DNA of 64,000 nucleotides from Mycolicibacterium sp. P1-5 (GCF_008329565.1 NZ_NPKT01000022.1:46707-110706), one strand, 5' to 3'. Shown: positions 42,361-51,238, numbered from the stretch's first letter. Made by a program: numbers and translations. Notes: generated by a model not told the origin, from the letters alone.

Positions 42361-43305
42361 GTGACCTTGACTCTGCCTGCCGGCCTGACCTCGCACGCCA
42401 CCGTCGCGGCGTCCAGCGCCAACCTCGGCCCGGGCTTCGACAGCCTCGGCCTGGCGCTGGGACTCTATGACGAGATCGCGGTCGAGACCACCGACGCCGG
42501 CCTGATCATCGAGGTCGACGGCGAGGGTGCCGGGCAGGTGCCGCAAACCGCCGAGCATCTGGTGGTTCGGGCGCTGCACCGAGGCCTCGCGGCCGGCGGC
42601 GCCGACGCCCCCGGACTCGTCGTGCGGTGCCGCAACGCCATCCCACACTCGCGCGGTCTGGGCTCGTCCGCCGCGGCCGTCGTGGGAGGGCTGGCAGCAG
42701 CGAATGGTCTTCTGACACAAGCGGATTTGGAACCGCTCAGTGACGCGCAACTGATCCAACTGTCGTCTGAATTCGAGGGTCACCCCGACAACGCGGCGGC
42801 CGCAGTGCTCGGTGGGGCGGTGGTGTCGTGGTCCGACACCCGCACAACGCCCACGACGTATGCGGCGGCCCCGCTGCGGCTGCATCCCGACATCCACGCG
42901 TTCCCGGCAATCCCGCAGGTGAAGTCATCGACCGCGGAGACCCGGGTGCTGCTGCCCGACCGCGTCAGCCATGTCGACGCCCGTTTCAACCTCAGCCGCG
43001 CGGCGTTGCTCGTGGTCGCGCTCACTGAGCGCCCGGACTTGCTGATGGTGGCGACCGAGGACGTGTTGCATCAACCCCAGCGCGGCCCGGCCATGCCGGC
43101 CTCGGCGGAATACGTCCGGCTGCTGCGGCGTTGCGGTGTTCCAGCGGTGCTTTCCGGCGCTGGTCCGGCTGTTCTGGCCCTGACGACCAGCGCAGAGCTT
43201 CCGAGAGAAGCGGTGGAGTTTGGCACCGCGAACGGATTCACCGTCAGCGACATGGGCGTCGGCGAAGCAGTTCGCTGGAGTTCAGGTGTCGCAGTCAGAC
43301 GCTGA
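42361..43305 (+). CDS. thrB: Homoserine kinase
   Basis: 314-residue GHMP-family kinase that phosphorylates homoserine for ThrC. The ATP-binding motif PHSRGLGSSAAAV is at about residues 96-108; the N-terminal SSANLGPGFDSLG and the C-terminal SGAGPAVLAL motifs match the family. GTG start preceded by GAGAGACGGA. Last gene of the amino-acid cluster; 281 bases separate it from rho. Confidence 0.96.
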   Translation: MTLTLPAGLTSHATVAASSANLGPGFDSLGLALGLYDEIAVETTDAGLIIEVDGEGAGQVPQTAEHLVVRALHRGLAAGGADAPGLVVRCRNAIPHSRGLGSSAAAVVGGLAAANGLLTQADLEPLSDAQLIQLSSEFEGHPDNAAAAVLGGAVVSWSDTRTTPTTYAAAPLRLHPDIHAFPAIPQVKSSTAETRVLLPDRVSHVDARFNLSRAALLVVALTERPDLLMVATEDVLHQPQRGPAMPASAEYVRLLRRCGVPAVLSGAGPAVLALTTSAELPREAVEFGTANGFTVSDMGVGEAVRWSSGVAVRR

Positions 43306-43515
43306 GTTGCGCACACGCCGGTGGCGGTTTCTTGCTTTCCGACGGTCAAGGGGGATATCCTCGGTTTCGTCCAGGCAATCGCAGCGACTGTTCCTGCGCC
43401 GACACTAGGACGACTACCAATTTCTCTCGTGTTCAACGCGTGGACTGACGACGGTTCGCCATGTAGCCGCGAATCCCGGCGATCACCGCTGATACACAGA
43501 TGATGGTGATGCTTC

Positions 43516-43539
43516 GCATTCAGCGCATCGGCTGAATGC
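43516..43539 (+). promoter_or_regulatory. Hairpin in the rho leader
   Basis: GCATTCAGC (43516-43524), loop GCATCG, GCTGAATGC (43531-43539): a perfect 9-bp stem with a 6-base loop, 48 bases before the rho GTG. No T-run follows, so it is not a typical intrinsic terminator for thrB. Its place in the 5' leader suggests control of rho expression or message stability. Confidence 0.6.
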
Positions 43540-43586
43540 CAGAACCCCTCGCCCCGACGAAACGGCAGAGGGAAGAAAGGAAATCC

Positions 43587-45533
43587 GTGACCGAAACGGA
43601 CCTGATCACGGCTGCAGAGCGCGCCCCACAGACGGAGGCGCCCGCCGTGACCGCAGAATCCTCCTCGGCGCCTGAGTCTCGGCCGGAGGCCTCCTCGAAG
43701 GCCGCCGCCAGTGCGGACGCGGGCCCGTCCGGCTCACTCTCGACGATGGTCCTGCCCGAGCTCCGCGCCCTGGCCGGCCGAGTTGGTGTCAAGGGAACCT
43801 CCGGCATGCGTAAGAGCGATCTGATCGCCGCGATCAAGGAGCACCAGAACGGCGGCGGCAACGGCGGCAATGGAACCGCCACCCGCAACTCCGACAACGC
43901 CGACAAGGCGCCCGCCGAGCAGTCGGCCGAGGCCCGCGACAACGCCGAGAACGCCGCGGATTCCAACGGTGGCGAGCCCCGCCGCCGTGAGCGCCGGACG
44001 GCCACCCGCGAAGCCGGTGCGGCCGGTTCCGACGGTGCTGAGCAGCCGAAGTCCCAGGGCAATCGGGCCGAGCAGGGCGCGAAGAAGGCCGACAACAAGG
44101 GCGAGAACCGGGACTCCGGTGACCAGAGCGGCCAGAACCAGAACCAGAACCGCGGTGACAACCAAAACCAGAACCGCGGTGACAACCAGAACCGTGGCGA
44201 CAACCAGAACCGCGGCAACCAGAATCGCAACGACAACCAGAATCGTGGCGACGATGGCGACGACGACGACCGCCAGGGCCGTCGCGGCCGCCGGTTCCGT
44301 GACCGTCGCCGCCGCGGCGAGCGGCAGGGCGGCGAGGGCGGCGGCGGCAACGAGACCGAACTGCGCGAGGACGACGTCGTCCAGCCGGTGGCCGGCATCC
44401 TCGACGTGCTCGACAACTACGCGTTCGTCCGCACCTCGGGCTACCTGGCCGGTCCGAACGACGTCTACGTCTCGATGAACATGGTCCGTAAGAACGGCCT
44501 GCGCCGCGGTGACGCCGTCACCGGCGCGGTCCGGGTGGCCAAAGAAGGTGAGCAGAACAACCAGCGGCAGAAGTTCAACCCGCTGGTCCGCCTCGACAGC
44601 GTCAACGGCGGCCCTGTTGAGGCGGCCAAGAACCGGCCGGACTTCACCAAGATGACCCCGTTGTACCCCAATGAGCGGCTGCGCCTGGAGACCTCGTCCG
44701 ACCGTCTCACGACTCGTGTGATCGACCTGATCATGCCCATCGGTAAGGGGCAGCGAGCCCTGATCGTGTCGCCGCCCAAGGCCGGTAAGACGACGATCAT
44801 GCAGGACATCGCCAACGCGATCACCCGCAACAACCCCGAGTGCCACCTGATGGTGGTCCTGGTCGACGAGCGGCCAGAAGAGGTCACCGACATGCAGCGT
44901 TCGGTCAAGGGTGAGGTCATCGCCTCCACCTTCGACCGCCCGCCGTCAGACCACACCCAGGCCGCCGAGCTCGCCATCGAACGGGCCAAGCGCCTGGTCG
45001 AGCAGGGCAAGGACGTCGTCGTGCTGCTCGACTCGATCACCCGCCTCGGCCGCGCCTACAACAACGCCTCCCCGGCGTCCGGGCGCATCCTGTCCGGCGG
45101 TGTGGACTCGACCGCGCTGTACCCGCCCAAGCGGTTCCTGGGCGCCGCCCGCAACATCGAGTTCGGTGGGTCGCTGACCATCATCGCGACGGCCATGGTG
45201 GAGACCGGTTCGACTGGTGACACCGTGATCTTCGAAGAGTTCAAGGGCACCGGTAACGCCGAGCTCAAGCTCGACCGCAAGATCGCCGAGCGCCGGGTGT
45301 TCCCCGCGGTCGACGTCAACCCGTCGGGCACCCGCAAGGACGAGCTGCTGTTGAGCCCCGACGAGTTCGCGATCGTGCACAAGCTGCGCCGAGTCCTCAG
45401 TGGGCTCGACAGCCATCAGGCCATCGACCTGCTGATGAGCCAGCTGCGCAAGACCAAGAACAACTACGAGTTCCTGGTTCAGGTGTCCAAGACCGCACCT
45501 GGCGGCTCCGCCGGCTCCGGCGACGTCGACTGA
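43587..45533 (+). CDS. rho: Transcription termination factor Rho
   Basis: 648-residue hexameric RNA helicase that ends transcripts. An N-terminal SAP-like segment (about 50-85, LPELRALAGRVGVKGTSGM) is followed by a long disordered region with an Asn/Gln/Arg/Gly stretch (about 182-222), an acidic run and a basic RGRRFRDRRRRG patch. Then come the RNA-binding domain (DVVQPVAGILDVLDNYAFVRTSGY) and the ATPase core with Walker A PPKAGKTT. I chose GTG 43587 for AAAGGA six bases upstream and the match to the M. tuberculosis N-terminus TDLITA. The extended N-terminal domain is typical of actinobacteria; the Asn-rich repeats are the unusual part. Confidence 0.97.
   Translation: MTETDLITAAERAPQTEAPAVTAESSSAPESRPEASSKAAASADAGPSGSLSTMVLPELRALAGRVGVKGTSGMRKSDLIAAIKEHQNGGGNGGNGTATRNSDNADKAPAEQSAEARDNAENAADSNGGEPRRRERRTATREAGAAGSDGAEQPKSQGNRAEQGAKKADNKGENRDSGDQSGQNQNQNRGDNQNQNRGDNQNRGDNQNRGNQNRNDNQNRGDDGDDDDRQGRRGRRFRDRRRRGERQGGEGGGGNETELREDDVVQPVAGILDVLDNYAFVRTSGYLAGPNDVYVSMNMVRKNGLRRGDAVTGAVRVAKEGEQNNQRQKFNPLVRLDSVNGGPVEAAKNRPDFTKMTPLYPNERLRLETSSDRLTTRVIDLIMPIGKGQRALIVSPPKAGKTTIMQDIANAITRNNPECHLMVVLVDERPEEVTDMQRSVKGEVIASTFDRPPSDHTQAAELAIERAKRLVEQGKDVVVLLDSITRLGRAYNNASPASGRILSGGVDSTALYPPKRFLGAARNIEFGGSLTIIATAMVETGSTGDTVIFEEFKGTGNAELKLDRKIAERRVFPAVDVNPSGTRKDELLLSPDEFAIVHKLRRVLSGLDSHQAIDLLMSQLRKTKNNYEFLVQVSKTAPGGSAGSGDVD
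44132..44250 (+). repeat. Imperfect tandem repeats coding the Asn/Gln-rich part of Rho
   Basis: Repeated blocks of the type AACCAGAACCGCGGTGAC, 15-21 bases long, encode GDNQNQNR and GDNQNR units. All keep frame. Such arrays change length by slippage. Confidence 0.8.
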
Positions 45534-45539
45534 CCCGGT

Positions 45540-45588
45540 GATTTCGGCGCGATAACCGCCGCTCAGCGAACGTCAGCGCGCCGAAATC
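45540..45588. terminator. Long hairpin between convergent rho and lipoprotein genes
   Basis: GATTTCGGCGCG (45540-45551) and CGCGCCGAAATC (45577-45588) are exact 12-base inverted repeats; three outer bases add two more pairs. The spacer is 25 bases. Placed between two convergent genes, it could end transcription from both sides, although there is no T-run. It could also be a dispersed mycobacterial intergenic palindrome. Confidence 0.55.
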
Positions 45589-45595
45589 GCCAGGG

Positions 45596-46408
45596 CTACG
45601 CCTGCAAAGCGTTCATCCCGGGTGCCAGCAGAGGATCGAGTGCCGACCACGGCACCGTGATGGTCGGCGTCCCGTGGAAGAACTGATAATCGGCGAAGTG
45701 AATCTCCAGGCCTGCCGGCGTCGGGATCCAATTGGCGAAGTTCGCCTCGGTCGGCGCATTGCCCGGCTCGTCGGGCATCGGTGTCGGTCCCACTCCGCTG
45801 ACGCCCGGCAGTAACGCCTTCGTCTGCTCCGAGAGCGCGTTCAGGCCGGCCTGCTTGTCGGTGAACAGATCGCCCAGCGTGATCGGCTTAGCGTTGCGCG
45901 CGTCGATCACCACCGTGCTGACAAAGCTGCTCGGATGCGCTGACGGCGTGTGCACGTAGAGGCCGCTGATCAATTCCGACACTGACGCACCGCCGAAGTA
46001 GATTTGCGGCTGCGTCTCGAAAGTCCAAGTGCCGTCCGGATCGGCATCGCGTTTGACCGGTTCGAGCTGCCCGGCCGCCGACGCGTGCACCGCACTGTTG
46101 AAAGCGCCGGCGACCCGGGGATCGCCCCCGGTGATGGTGTCGACGACCAGAGTCCAACGACCCTTACCGTCGGTGGTGGCGTCCCCGGCGGTCGACCGGG
46201 TGACCGAGTACGTCTGCTTGTTGGCGACGCCGCGGGTAGGTGCGTTGGTCGGCGGAGCGCCGGTGGCGGGTGGCGACGAGCTCACGGCCGCGGTGGTGGC
46301 CGTCGTCTTTGCCGATGTACTCGTCGAACCTCCACACGCGGTGAGCCCAACGGCCAAAGCTGCAACCAGGACCGCCCCCCGGCGGCTGCGTGTGCCCATG
46401 TGCGACAT
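45596..46408 (-). CDS. Lipoprotein with RsiV/DUF3298-like domain
   Basis: 270 residues. A lipobox LTAC places the lipidated cysteine at residue 25 after a hydrophobic signal. A Ser/Thr/Pro-rich linker (about 30-60) leads to an extracytoplasmic domain with the patterns of DUF3298/RsiV-like proteins: SELISGLYVHTPSAHPSS, VVIDARNAKPITLGDLF and a C-terminal GLEIHFADYQFF with WSAL. Anchored outside the cytoplasmic membrane; function unknown. ATG 46408 has no Shine-Dalgarno; ATG 46399 is an alternative. It lies downstream of the TetR gene on the same strand, 75 bases away. Confidence 0.8.
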   Translation of the reverse strand: MSHMGTRSRRGAVLVAALAVGLTACGGSTSTSAKTTATTAAVSSSPPATGAPPTNAPTRGVANKQTYSVTRSTAGDATTDGKGRWTLVVDTITGGDPRVAGAFNSAVHASAAGQLEPVKRDADPDGTWTFETQPQIYFGGASVSELISGLYVHTPSAHPSSFVSTVVIDARNAKPITLGDLFTDKQAGLNALSEQTKALLPGVSGVGPTPMPDEPGNAPTEANFANWIPTPAGLEIHFADYQFFHGTPTITVPWSALDPLLAPGMNALQA

Positions 46409-46483
46409 TGTGTCAGGAGGTCAGTGGGTGCGCCGTATAGATCATGATTGCGCTTGGCGTGCAATACCTTTCAGGGACCGGCA

Positions 46484-47110
46484 TCACTCTGGCACGGCTG
46501 CCGTGCGAAGTCCGGGCAGCACATAGCGCCGCATGAAGCGCAGCACCGCGGAGTGGTCATCGGGGTCGATCGTCTCGCCCGGAACCGTGCCCAGCGTGAT
46601 CTGGACCCGGGCCACCCACTCGGCCGCCTCGTCGAGATCGGTATCGGCGTGAATCTCGCCGCGCTCGCGCGCTGCCTCCAGATACGGCTGCCAGAACCTG
46701 CCGAGATCGGGCACCAGGCCCTGTACGCCGGCGCCGGCGCAGGCGGCGAACTCCTCGGGTTCGTCGCGCCGCAGCTGCATCACCAGCGCGCCGGGGGAGT
46801 CGTAGGCGCTGCGGCCCAGCCGTACCCCGACGGCCAGCTGGTCCTCGAAGGCCTCGATCCCGTCGAGTACCTGATGTGACTCGGCCCAGAACGCATCGTT
46901 AAGCCGCACGATCGCCGCACCCAGCAGCGATGCCTTATCGGGATAGTGCCGGTACAGCCAACCGCGGGACACCCCGGCAGCCTCGGCCACCTCAGAGACC
47001 GTGGTCGCGCGAATGCCCTTGGCGCGCAAGCAGGATTCCGCGGCATCCACCAGTCGCTCCTGGACGGACTTCGGTCCCTGCCGGCTGTCGGCGTCGGCGC
47101 TGGCAGTCAC
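46484..47110 (-). CDS. TetR-family transcriptional regulator
   Basis: 208 residues. The N-terminal helix-turn-helix includes ATTVSEVAEAAGVSRGWLYRHYPDKASLL, a classic TetR DNA-binding region (about 33-62); the C-terminal ligand domain is not assigned. I chose GTG 47110 for the strong AGGAGG nine bases upstream; the open frame reaches 47164. It is divergent from the acyl-CoA ligase gene, so it probably controls that gene and itself, perhaps with an acyl-CoA ligand. Confidence 0.9.
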   Translation of the reverse strand: MTASADADSRQGPKSVQERLVDAAESCLRAKGIRATTVSEVAEAAGVSRGWLYRHYPDKASLLGAAIVRLNDAFWAESHQVLDGIEAFEDQLAVGVRLGRSAYDSPGALVMQLRRDEPEEFAACAGAGVQGLVPDLGRFWQPYLEAARERGEIHADTDLDEAAEWVARVQITLGTVPGETIDPDDHSAVLRFMRRYVLPGLRTAAVPE

Positions 47111-47194
47111 CTCGGTAATCCTCCTCGTCGCGACCCGGCATTCCCGATACGGACATCCTTCCAAACCGGGACCCGCCGGTCGTCCCGCATGCCG

Positions 47195-47220
47195 GTAGAC
47201 AGGTTTGTCATTCTGTTTAC
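47195..47220. promoter_or_regulatory. Candidate TetR operator between regulator and acyl-CoA ligase genes
   Basis: GTAGACAG (47195-47202), 10-base spacer, CTGTTTAC (47213-47220): arms match as inverted repeats at seven of eight positions. It lies in the 174-base divergent control region, where a TetR regulator normally binds. Confidence 0.5.
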
Positions 47221-47284
47221 CCTGCGCTTCTATTGTGACTTAAGGCACCGTGGATTACCGGTTATGACGAAAGAGGGGAGATCC

Positions 47285-48859
47285 GTGGCCGAGACCGTAC
47301 AGCAGCTGCTTCGCGAGCGTCTCGACGACACCACGCCGGCGGTGAAGTTCGGCGGGCGGGTGTGGACCTGGCGCGAACATCTCGACGAAGCGGCCCGCCA
47401 GGCGGCGGGTCTGATCGCGATCGCCGACCCGGTCCGGCCGCTGCACGTCGGGACGCTGCTGGGCAATACCCCCGCGATGCTGACCGCGATGGCGGCGGCG
47501 GGGCTGGGCGGCTACGTGCTGTGCGGGGTGAACAACACCCGCCGCGGTGCGGCGCTCGCCCGCGACATCGTCAAGGCGGACTGTCAGATCCTGCTCACCG
47601 ACTCGGCCCATCTGGAGTTGCTCGAGGGCCTGGAGCTGCCTGGCGTCCGGGTGTTCGACGTCGACTCCGACGATTGGTCGGACCTGCTGGCCCAAGCTGG
47701 TGAGCTGAGACCGCACCGGGAAGTCACCGCAACCGACACGTTCATGCTGATCTTCACCTCGGGCACCAGCGGCGAACCCAAGGCGGTCCAGGTCGCGCAG
47801 ATGATGGTGTCGTTCGCCGGCGTCGCGTTGGTCGACCGGTTCGAGCTCACCGCCGACGATATCTGCTACCTGTCGATGCCGCTGTTCCACTCCAACGCCC
47901 TGATGGCAGGTTGGGCGGTGGCGCTGAACGCAGGCGCGGCCATGGCACCCGCGACGTTCTCGGCGTCCGGCCTGCTGGACGATCTGCGTCGCTACGGTGC
48001 CACCTACATGAACTATGTCGGCAAGCCGCTCGCCTACGTGCTCGCGACGCCCGAACGTCATGACGACCACGACAATCCGCTGCGGGTCGCGTTCGGCAAC
48101 GAGGCCGCCGACCGCGACATCGCCGAGTTCGGCCGCCGCTTCGGCTGCACGGTGTGGGACGGGTTCGGCTCCACTGAGGGTGCGGTCATCATCACCCGCG
48201 AGGACGGCTGCCCGCCCGGCTCGGTCGGACGCGGCTATCCCGGGGTGGCGATCTACGACCCGGAGACCCGGCAGGAATGCGCGACGGCGATATTCGACTC
48301 CAGCGGTGCGCTGGCCAACCCGGACGAGGCGGTCGGGGAGATCGTCAACACCACCGGCGGCGGCATGTTCGGCGGTTATTACAACGACGGCAACGCGACG
48401 GACGACCGCCTGCGGCATGGGATGTATTGGTCCGGCGACCTCGGCTACCGCGACGCCGACGGCTGGATCTACCTGGCCGGGCGAACCGCGGATTGGATGC
48501 GCGTCGACGGTGAGAACATGGCGGCCGCACCCATCGAACGGATAATTCTGCGATTGCCGCAGGTCAGCCAGGTGGCCGTGTACCCGGTGCCCGACGAGCA
48601 CGTGGGTGACCAGGTGATGGCCGCGATCGTGCTCGCCGACGATGCCGAACTCACCCCTGCCGAGCTCGAGGAATTCCTGGCCCAGCAGTCCGACCTTTCG
48701 CCCAAGTCGTGGCCGCGATACGTCTGGATCGCCGACGAACTGCCGGCCACTGCGACCAACAAAGTGCTCAAGCGCGACCTGGTCAAGCAGGGGACCAAGC
48801 CGCAGAAGGGCGTGACCTGGACGCGGCCGGCGCGGGGCCGCAGCTACGAAATCGCCTGA
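47285..48859 (+). CDS. Acyl-CoA ligase (FadD1/FadD17-like)
   Basis: 524-residue adenylate-forming enzyme that makes acyl-CoA from fatty acids. AMP-binding signature FTSGTSGEPK at about residue 157, the GFGSTEGAV motif, WSGDLGYRD, and the TATNKVLKRDL lysine region near the end. The sequence recalls the FadD1/FadD17 group rather than FAALs. I chose GTG 47285 with GGGGAG four bases upstream; ATG 47264 is the alternative. The divergent TetR gene and palindrome suggest substrate-responsive control. Substrate unknown. Confidence 0.88.
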   Translation: MAETVQQLLRERLDDTTPAVKFGGRVWTWREHLDEAARQAAGLIAIADPVRPLHVGTLLGNTPAMLTAMAAAGLGGYVLCGVNNTRRGAALARDIVKADCQILLTDSAHLELLEGLELPGVRVFDVDSDDWSDLLAQAGELRPHREVTATDTFMLIFTSGTSGEPKAVQVAQMMVSFAGVALVDRFELTADDICYLSMPLFHSNALMAGWAVALNAGAAMAPATFSASGLLDDLRRYGATYMNYVGKPLAYVLATPERHDDHDNPLRVAFGNEAADRDIAEFGRRFGCTVWDGFGSTEGAVIITREDGCPPGSVGRGYPGVAIYDPETRQECATAIFDSSGALANPDEAVGEIVNTTGGGMFGGYYNDGNATDDRLRHGMYWSGDLGYRDADGWIYLAGRTADWMRVDGENMAAAPIERIILRLPQVSQVAVYPVPDEHVGDQVMAAIVLADDAELTPAELEEFLAQQSDLSPKSWPRYVWIADELPATATNKVLKRDLVKQGTKPQKGVTWTRPARGRSYEIA

Positions 48860-48884
48860 GGAATAGGCCCGGGCAACCGCGCGT

Positions 48885-48914
48885 TTGGGCAGGTGACGGT
48901 CTACCTGGCATACT
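48885..48914 (+). promoter_or_regulatory. Candidate rpmE promoter
   Basis: -35 TTGGGC (48885-48890) and -10 CATACT (48909-48914), spacer 18. They lie in the 145-base gap after the acyl-CoA ligase gene and would give an rpmE leader of about 80 bases. Confidence 0.4.
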
Positions 48915-49004
48915 GGACCGTCGACCACCTCAGGTACCGGTTCACGCTCGAATTGCCAGGAAAACAATCGGGCGACCCGGCGACCATCGAATGCAGAGGA
49001 CACC

Positions 49005-49238
49005 ATGAAAACAGGGATTCATCCCGCCTACTCCGAGACCACCGTGGTCTGCGGCTGTGGCAACTCCTTCACCACTCGCAGCACCAAGGACGGCGGTCAC
49101 ATCACCGTCGAGGTGTGCTCGCAGTGCCACCCGTTCTACACCGGCAAGCAGAAGATTCTCGACAGCGGCGGCCGCGTTGCCCGCTTCGAGAAGCGCTACG
49201 GAAAGCGCAAAACGGCCGAGGAGTCGGCCGACAAGTAG
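49005..49238 (+). CDS. rpmE: 50S ribosomal protein L31 (zinc-binding type)
   Basis: 77 residues. It has the cysteine-containing (C+) form: CGCG at residues 16-19 and CSQCH at 38-42, which bind zinc in this family. Large-subunit protein bridging the two ribosomal subunits. prfA follows on the same strand after 87 bases. In M. tuberculosis rpmE directly follows rho, as I recall; here three genes intervene. Confidence 0.96.
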   Translation: MKTGIHPAYSETTVVCGCGNSFTTRSTKDGGHITVEVCSQCHPFYTGKQKILDSGGRVARFEKRYGKRKTAEESADK

Positions 49239-49325
49239 CTGCCTTACCGACGCCCGCTCTGCTGCTCTGCGCGCAGGCCGGGCGTCGGTTTGCGTTTCGG
49301 GCATAGTCGACGAGAGGAGAGGCAA

Positions 49326-50393
49326 GTGACGCACGCGACCGTCGAGGCCGTGCTGACCGAGCACGCTGACCTCGAGCGCCAGATGTCTGATCCCGCGTTG
49401 CACGCCGACGCGGGCAACGCCCGTCGGGTCGGCCGTCGCTTCGCGCAGCTCGCGCCGATCGTCACCACCTACCGCCGGTTGGAGACCGCGCGCGGTGACC
49501 TAGAAGCCGCCCGCGAGCTGGCCGCCGAAGACGCTTCCTTTGCCGCCGAGGTGCCCGACCTGGAAGCTCGGGTCGCCGAGCTCGACGCGCACCTCACCGA
49601 TCTGCTGGCGCCGCGCGATCCGCACGACGCCGACGACATCGTCCTCGAGGTGAAATCCGGTGAGGGCGGCGAGGAATCGGCGTTGTTCGCCGCTGACCTG
49701 GCCCGCATGTACATCAGATACGCCGAGCGCCGCGGCTGGACCGTCACCATGCTCGACGAGACGTGGTCGGATCTCGGCGGTTACAAAGACGCGACGCTGT
49801 CGATCCGCAGCAAGGGCGACTCGGCCGACGGCGTGTGGTCACGGATGAAGTTCGAGGGCGGCGTGCACCGGGTGCAGCGCGTGCCGGTCACCGAATCGCA
49901 GGGTCGGGTCCACACGTCGGCCGCCGGCGTACTCGTCTATCCCGAGCCCGAAGACGTCGAGACCGTTCAGATCGACGAAACCGATCTGCGGATCGACGTA
50001 TACCGAAGCTCCGGCAAGGGCGGTCAGGGCGTCAACACCACCGACTCGGCCGTGCGTATCACCCACCTGCCCAGCGGCATCGTCGTCACCTGCCAGAATG
50101 AGCGGTCCCAGCTGCAGAACAAGGCCCGCGCGATGGTCGTGCTCGCCGCGCGATTGCAGGCGCTGGCCGAGGAGCAGGCGTCCGCCGACGCGTCGGCCGA
50201 CCGGGCCAGCCAGATCCGCACCGTCGACCGCAGCGAGCGGATCCGCACCTACAACTTCCCCGAGAACCGCATCGCCGATCACCGGATCAATTTCAAGGCG
50301 CACAACCTCGACCAGGTGCTCGATGGGGAGCTCGACCCGCTGTTGGACGCCCTGGCCGAGGCGGACAAGCAGACGCGGCTCCAACAGGCATGA
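49326..50393 (+). CDS. prfA: Peptide chain release factor 1
   Basis: 355 residues. Recognises UAA and UAG stop codons. The peptidyl-tRNA hydrolysis motif GGQ is at about residue 235 in SSGKGGQGVNTTDSAVR; the stop-reading tripeptide of RF1 type appears as PVT in RVPVTESQGR. GTG 49326 has GAGGAGAGG a few bases upstream. It overlaps prmC by four bases (ATGA); PrmC methylates the GGQ glutamine, so the pair is functional. Confidence 0.97.
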   Translation: MTHATVEAVLTEHADLERQMSDPALHADAGNARRVGRRFAQLAPIVTTYRRLETARGDLEAARELAAEDASFAAEVPDLEARVAELDAHLTDLLAPRDPHDADDIVLEVKSGEGGEESALFAADLARMYIRYAERRGWTVTMLDETWSDLGGYKDATLSIRSKGDSADGVWSRMKFEGGVHRVQRVPVTESQGRVHTSAAGVLVYPEPEDVETVQIDETDLRIDVYRSSGKGGQGVNTTDSAVRITHLPSGIVVTCQNERSQLQNKARAMVVLAARLQALAEEQASADASADRASQIRTVDRSERIRTYNFPENRIADHRINFKAHNLDQVLDGELDPLLDALAEADKQTRLQQA

Positions 50394-51238
50394 GCCTGCG
50401 GGAGGCCATCGATGTGGCCGCCGCTGCCCTTGCCCGGGCCGGTATCGACTCGGCACTCGTCGACGCCGAGCTGCTGGCCGCGCATCTGGCCGGCACCGAC
50501 CGCGGCCGACTCCGCACCATCGACGACCCCGACGCCGAGTTCTTCCGCCGCTACGACGAGATCATCGAGGCCCGATGCCGCCGGATCCCGCTGCAACACC
50601 TGACCGGCTCGGCGGCGTTCGGCCCGCTGGACCTGCTGGTCGGGCCCGGGGTGTTCATCCCGCGCCCGGAGACCGAGGCACTGCTGGAATGGGCGCTGAC
50701 GCAACGGCTGCCCGACCATCCGGTGATCGTCGACCTGTGCACTGGGTCCGGTGCGCTGGCGATCGCACTGGCCACACATCGGCCGCAGGCGCGGGTGATC
50801 GCCGTTGACGACGACCCCACCGCCCTGGGCTACGCGCGCCGCAACGCCGAATCCACCAAAGTCGAGCTGGTGCAGGCCGACGTGACCGTCCCCGGCCTGC
50901 TCGGCGACCTGCGCGGTAGCGTCGACCTCGTGGTATCCAACCCGCCGTACATCCCGCTCGGGGCAGATTTGGAACCCGAGGTGGCCGACCACGATCCGGC
51001 ACACGCCCTGTTCGGTGGCGACGACGGCATGGCTGTGATCGCTCCGATCTCGCGGCTCGCCGGCGGCTGGCTCAAACCGGGCGGCCTGTTCGCCGTCGAG
51101 CATGACGACACCACATCGCAGCAGACCATCGAAACCATCTGCGCCACAAATCTTTTCACTGAAATCACCCCGCATCGCGATCTGGCCGGCCGGCCACGGT
51201 TCGTGACGGCGTGCCGGAACATGAAGGAGCCAGCGTGA
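50390..51238 (+). CDS. prmC: Release factor glutamine methyltransferase
   Basis: 282 residues (HemK family). SAM-dependent methylation of the GGQ glutamine in RF1 and RF2. Motif I VDLCTGSGALAIALA and catalytic NPPY (VVSNPPYIPLG) near residue 183 are present, with an N-terminal RF-binding helical domain. The start overlaps prfA (ATGA) and the stop overlaps the next gene (GTGA). Confidence 0.96.
   Translation: MSLREAIDVAAAALARAGIDSALVDAELLAAHLAGTDRGRLRTIDDPDAEFFRRYDEIIEARCRRIPLQHLTGSAAFGPLDLLVGPGVFIPRPETEALLEWALTQRLPDHPVIVDLCTGSGALAIALATHRPQARVIAVDDDPTALGYARRNAESTKVELVQADVTVPGLLGDLRGSVDLVVSNPPYIPLGADLEPEVADHDPAHALFGGDDGMAVIAPISRLAGGWLKPGGLFAVEHDDTTSQQTIETICATNLFTEITPHRDLAGRPRFVTACRNMKEPA

Noticed and set aside
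36720..43305. Amino-acid leader peptide or T-box before the lysA-hom-thrCB genes
   Set aside because: Genes overlap or are spaced by a few bases, and the argS promoter looks leaderless, leaving no space for an attenuator.
43516..43539. Intrinsic terminator of thrB
   Set aside because: The stem lies over 200 bases after thrB, has no T-run, and belongs to the rho leader.
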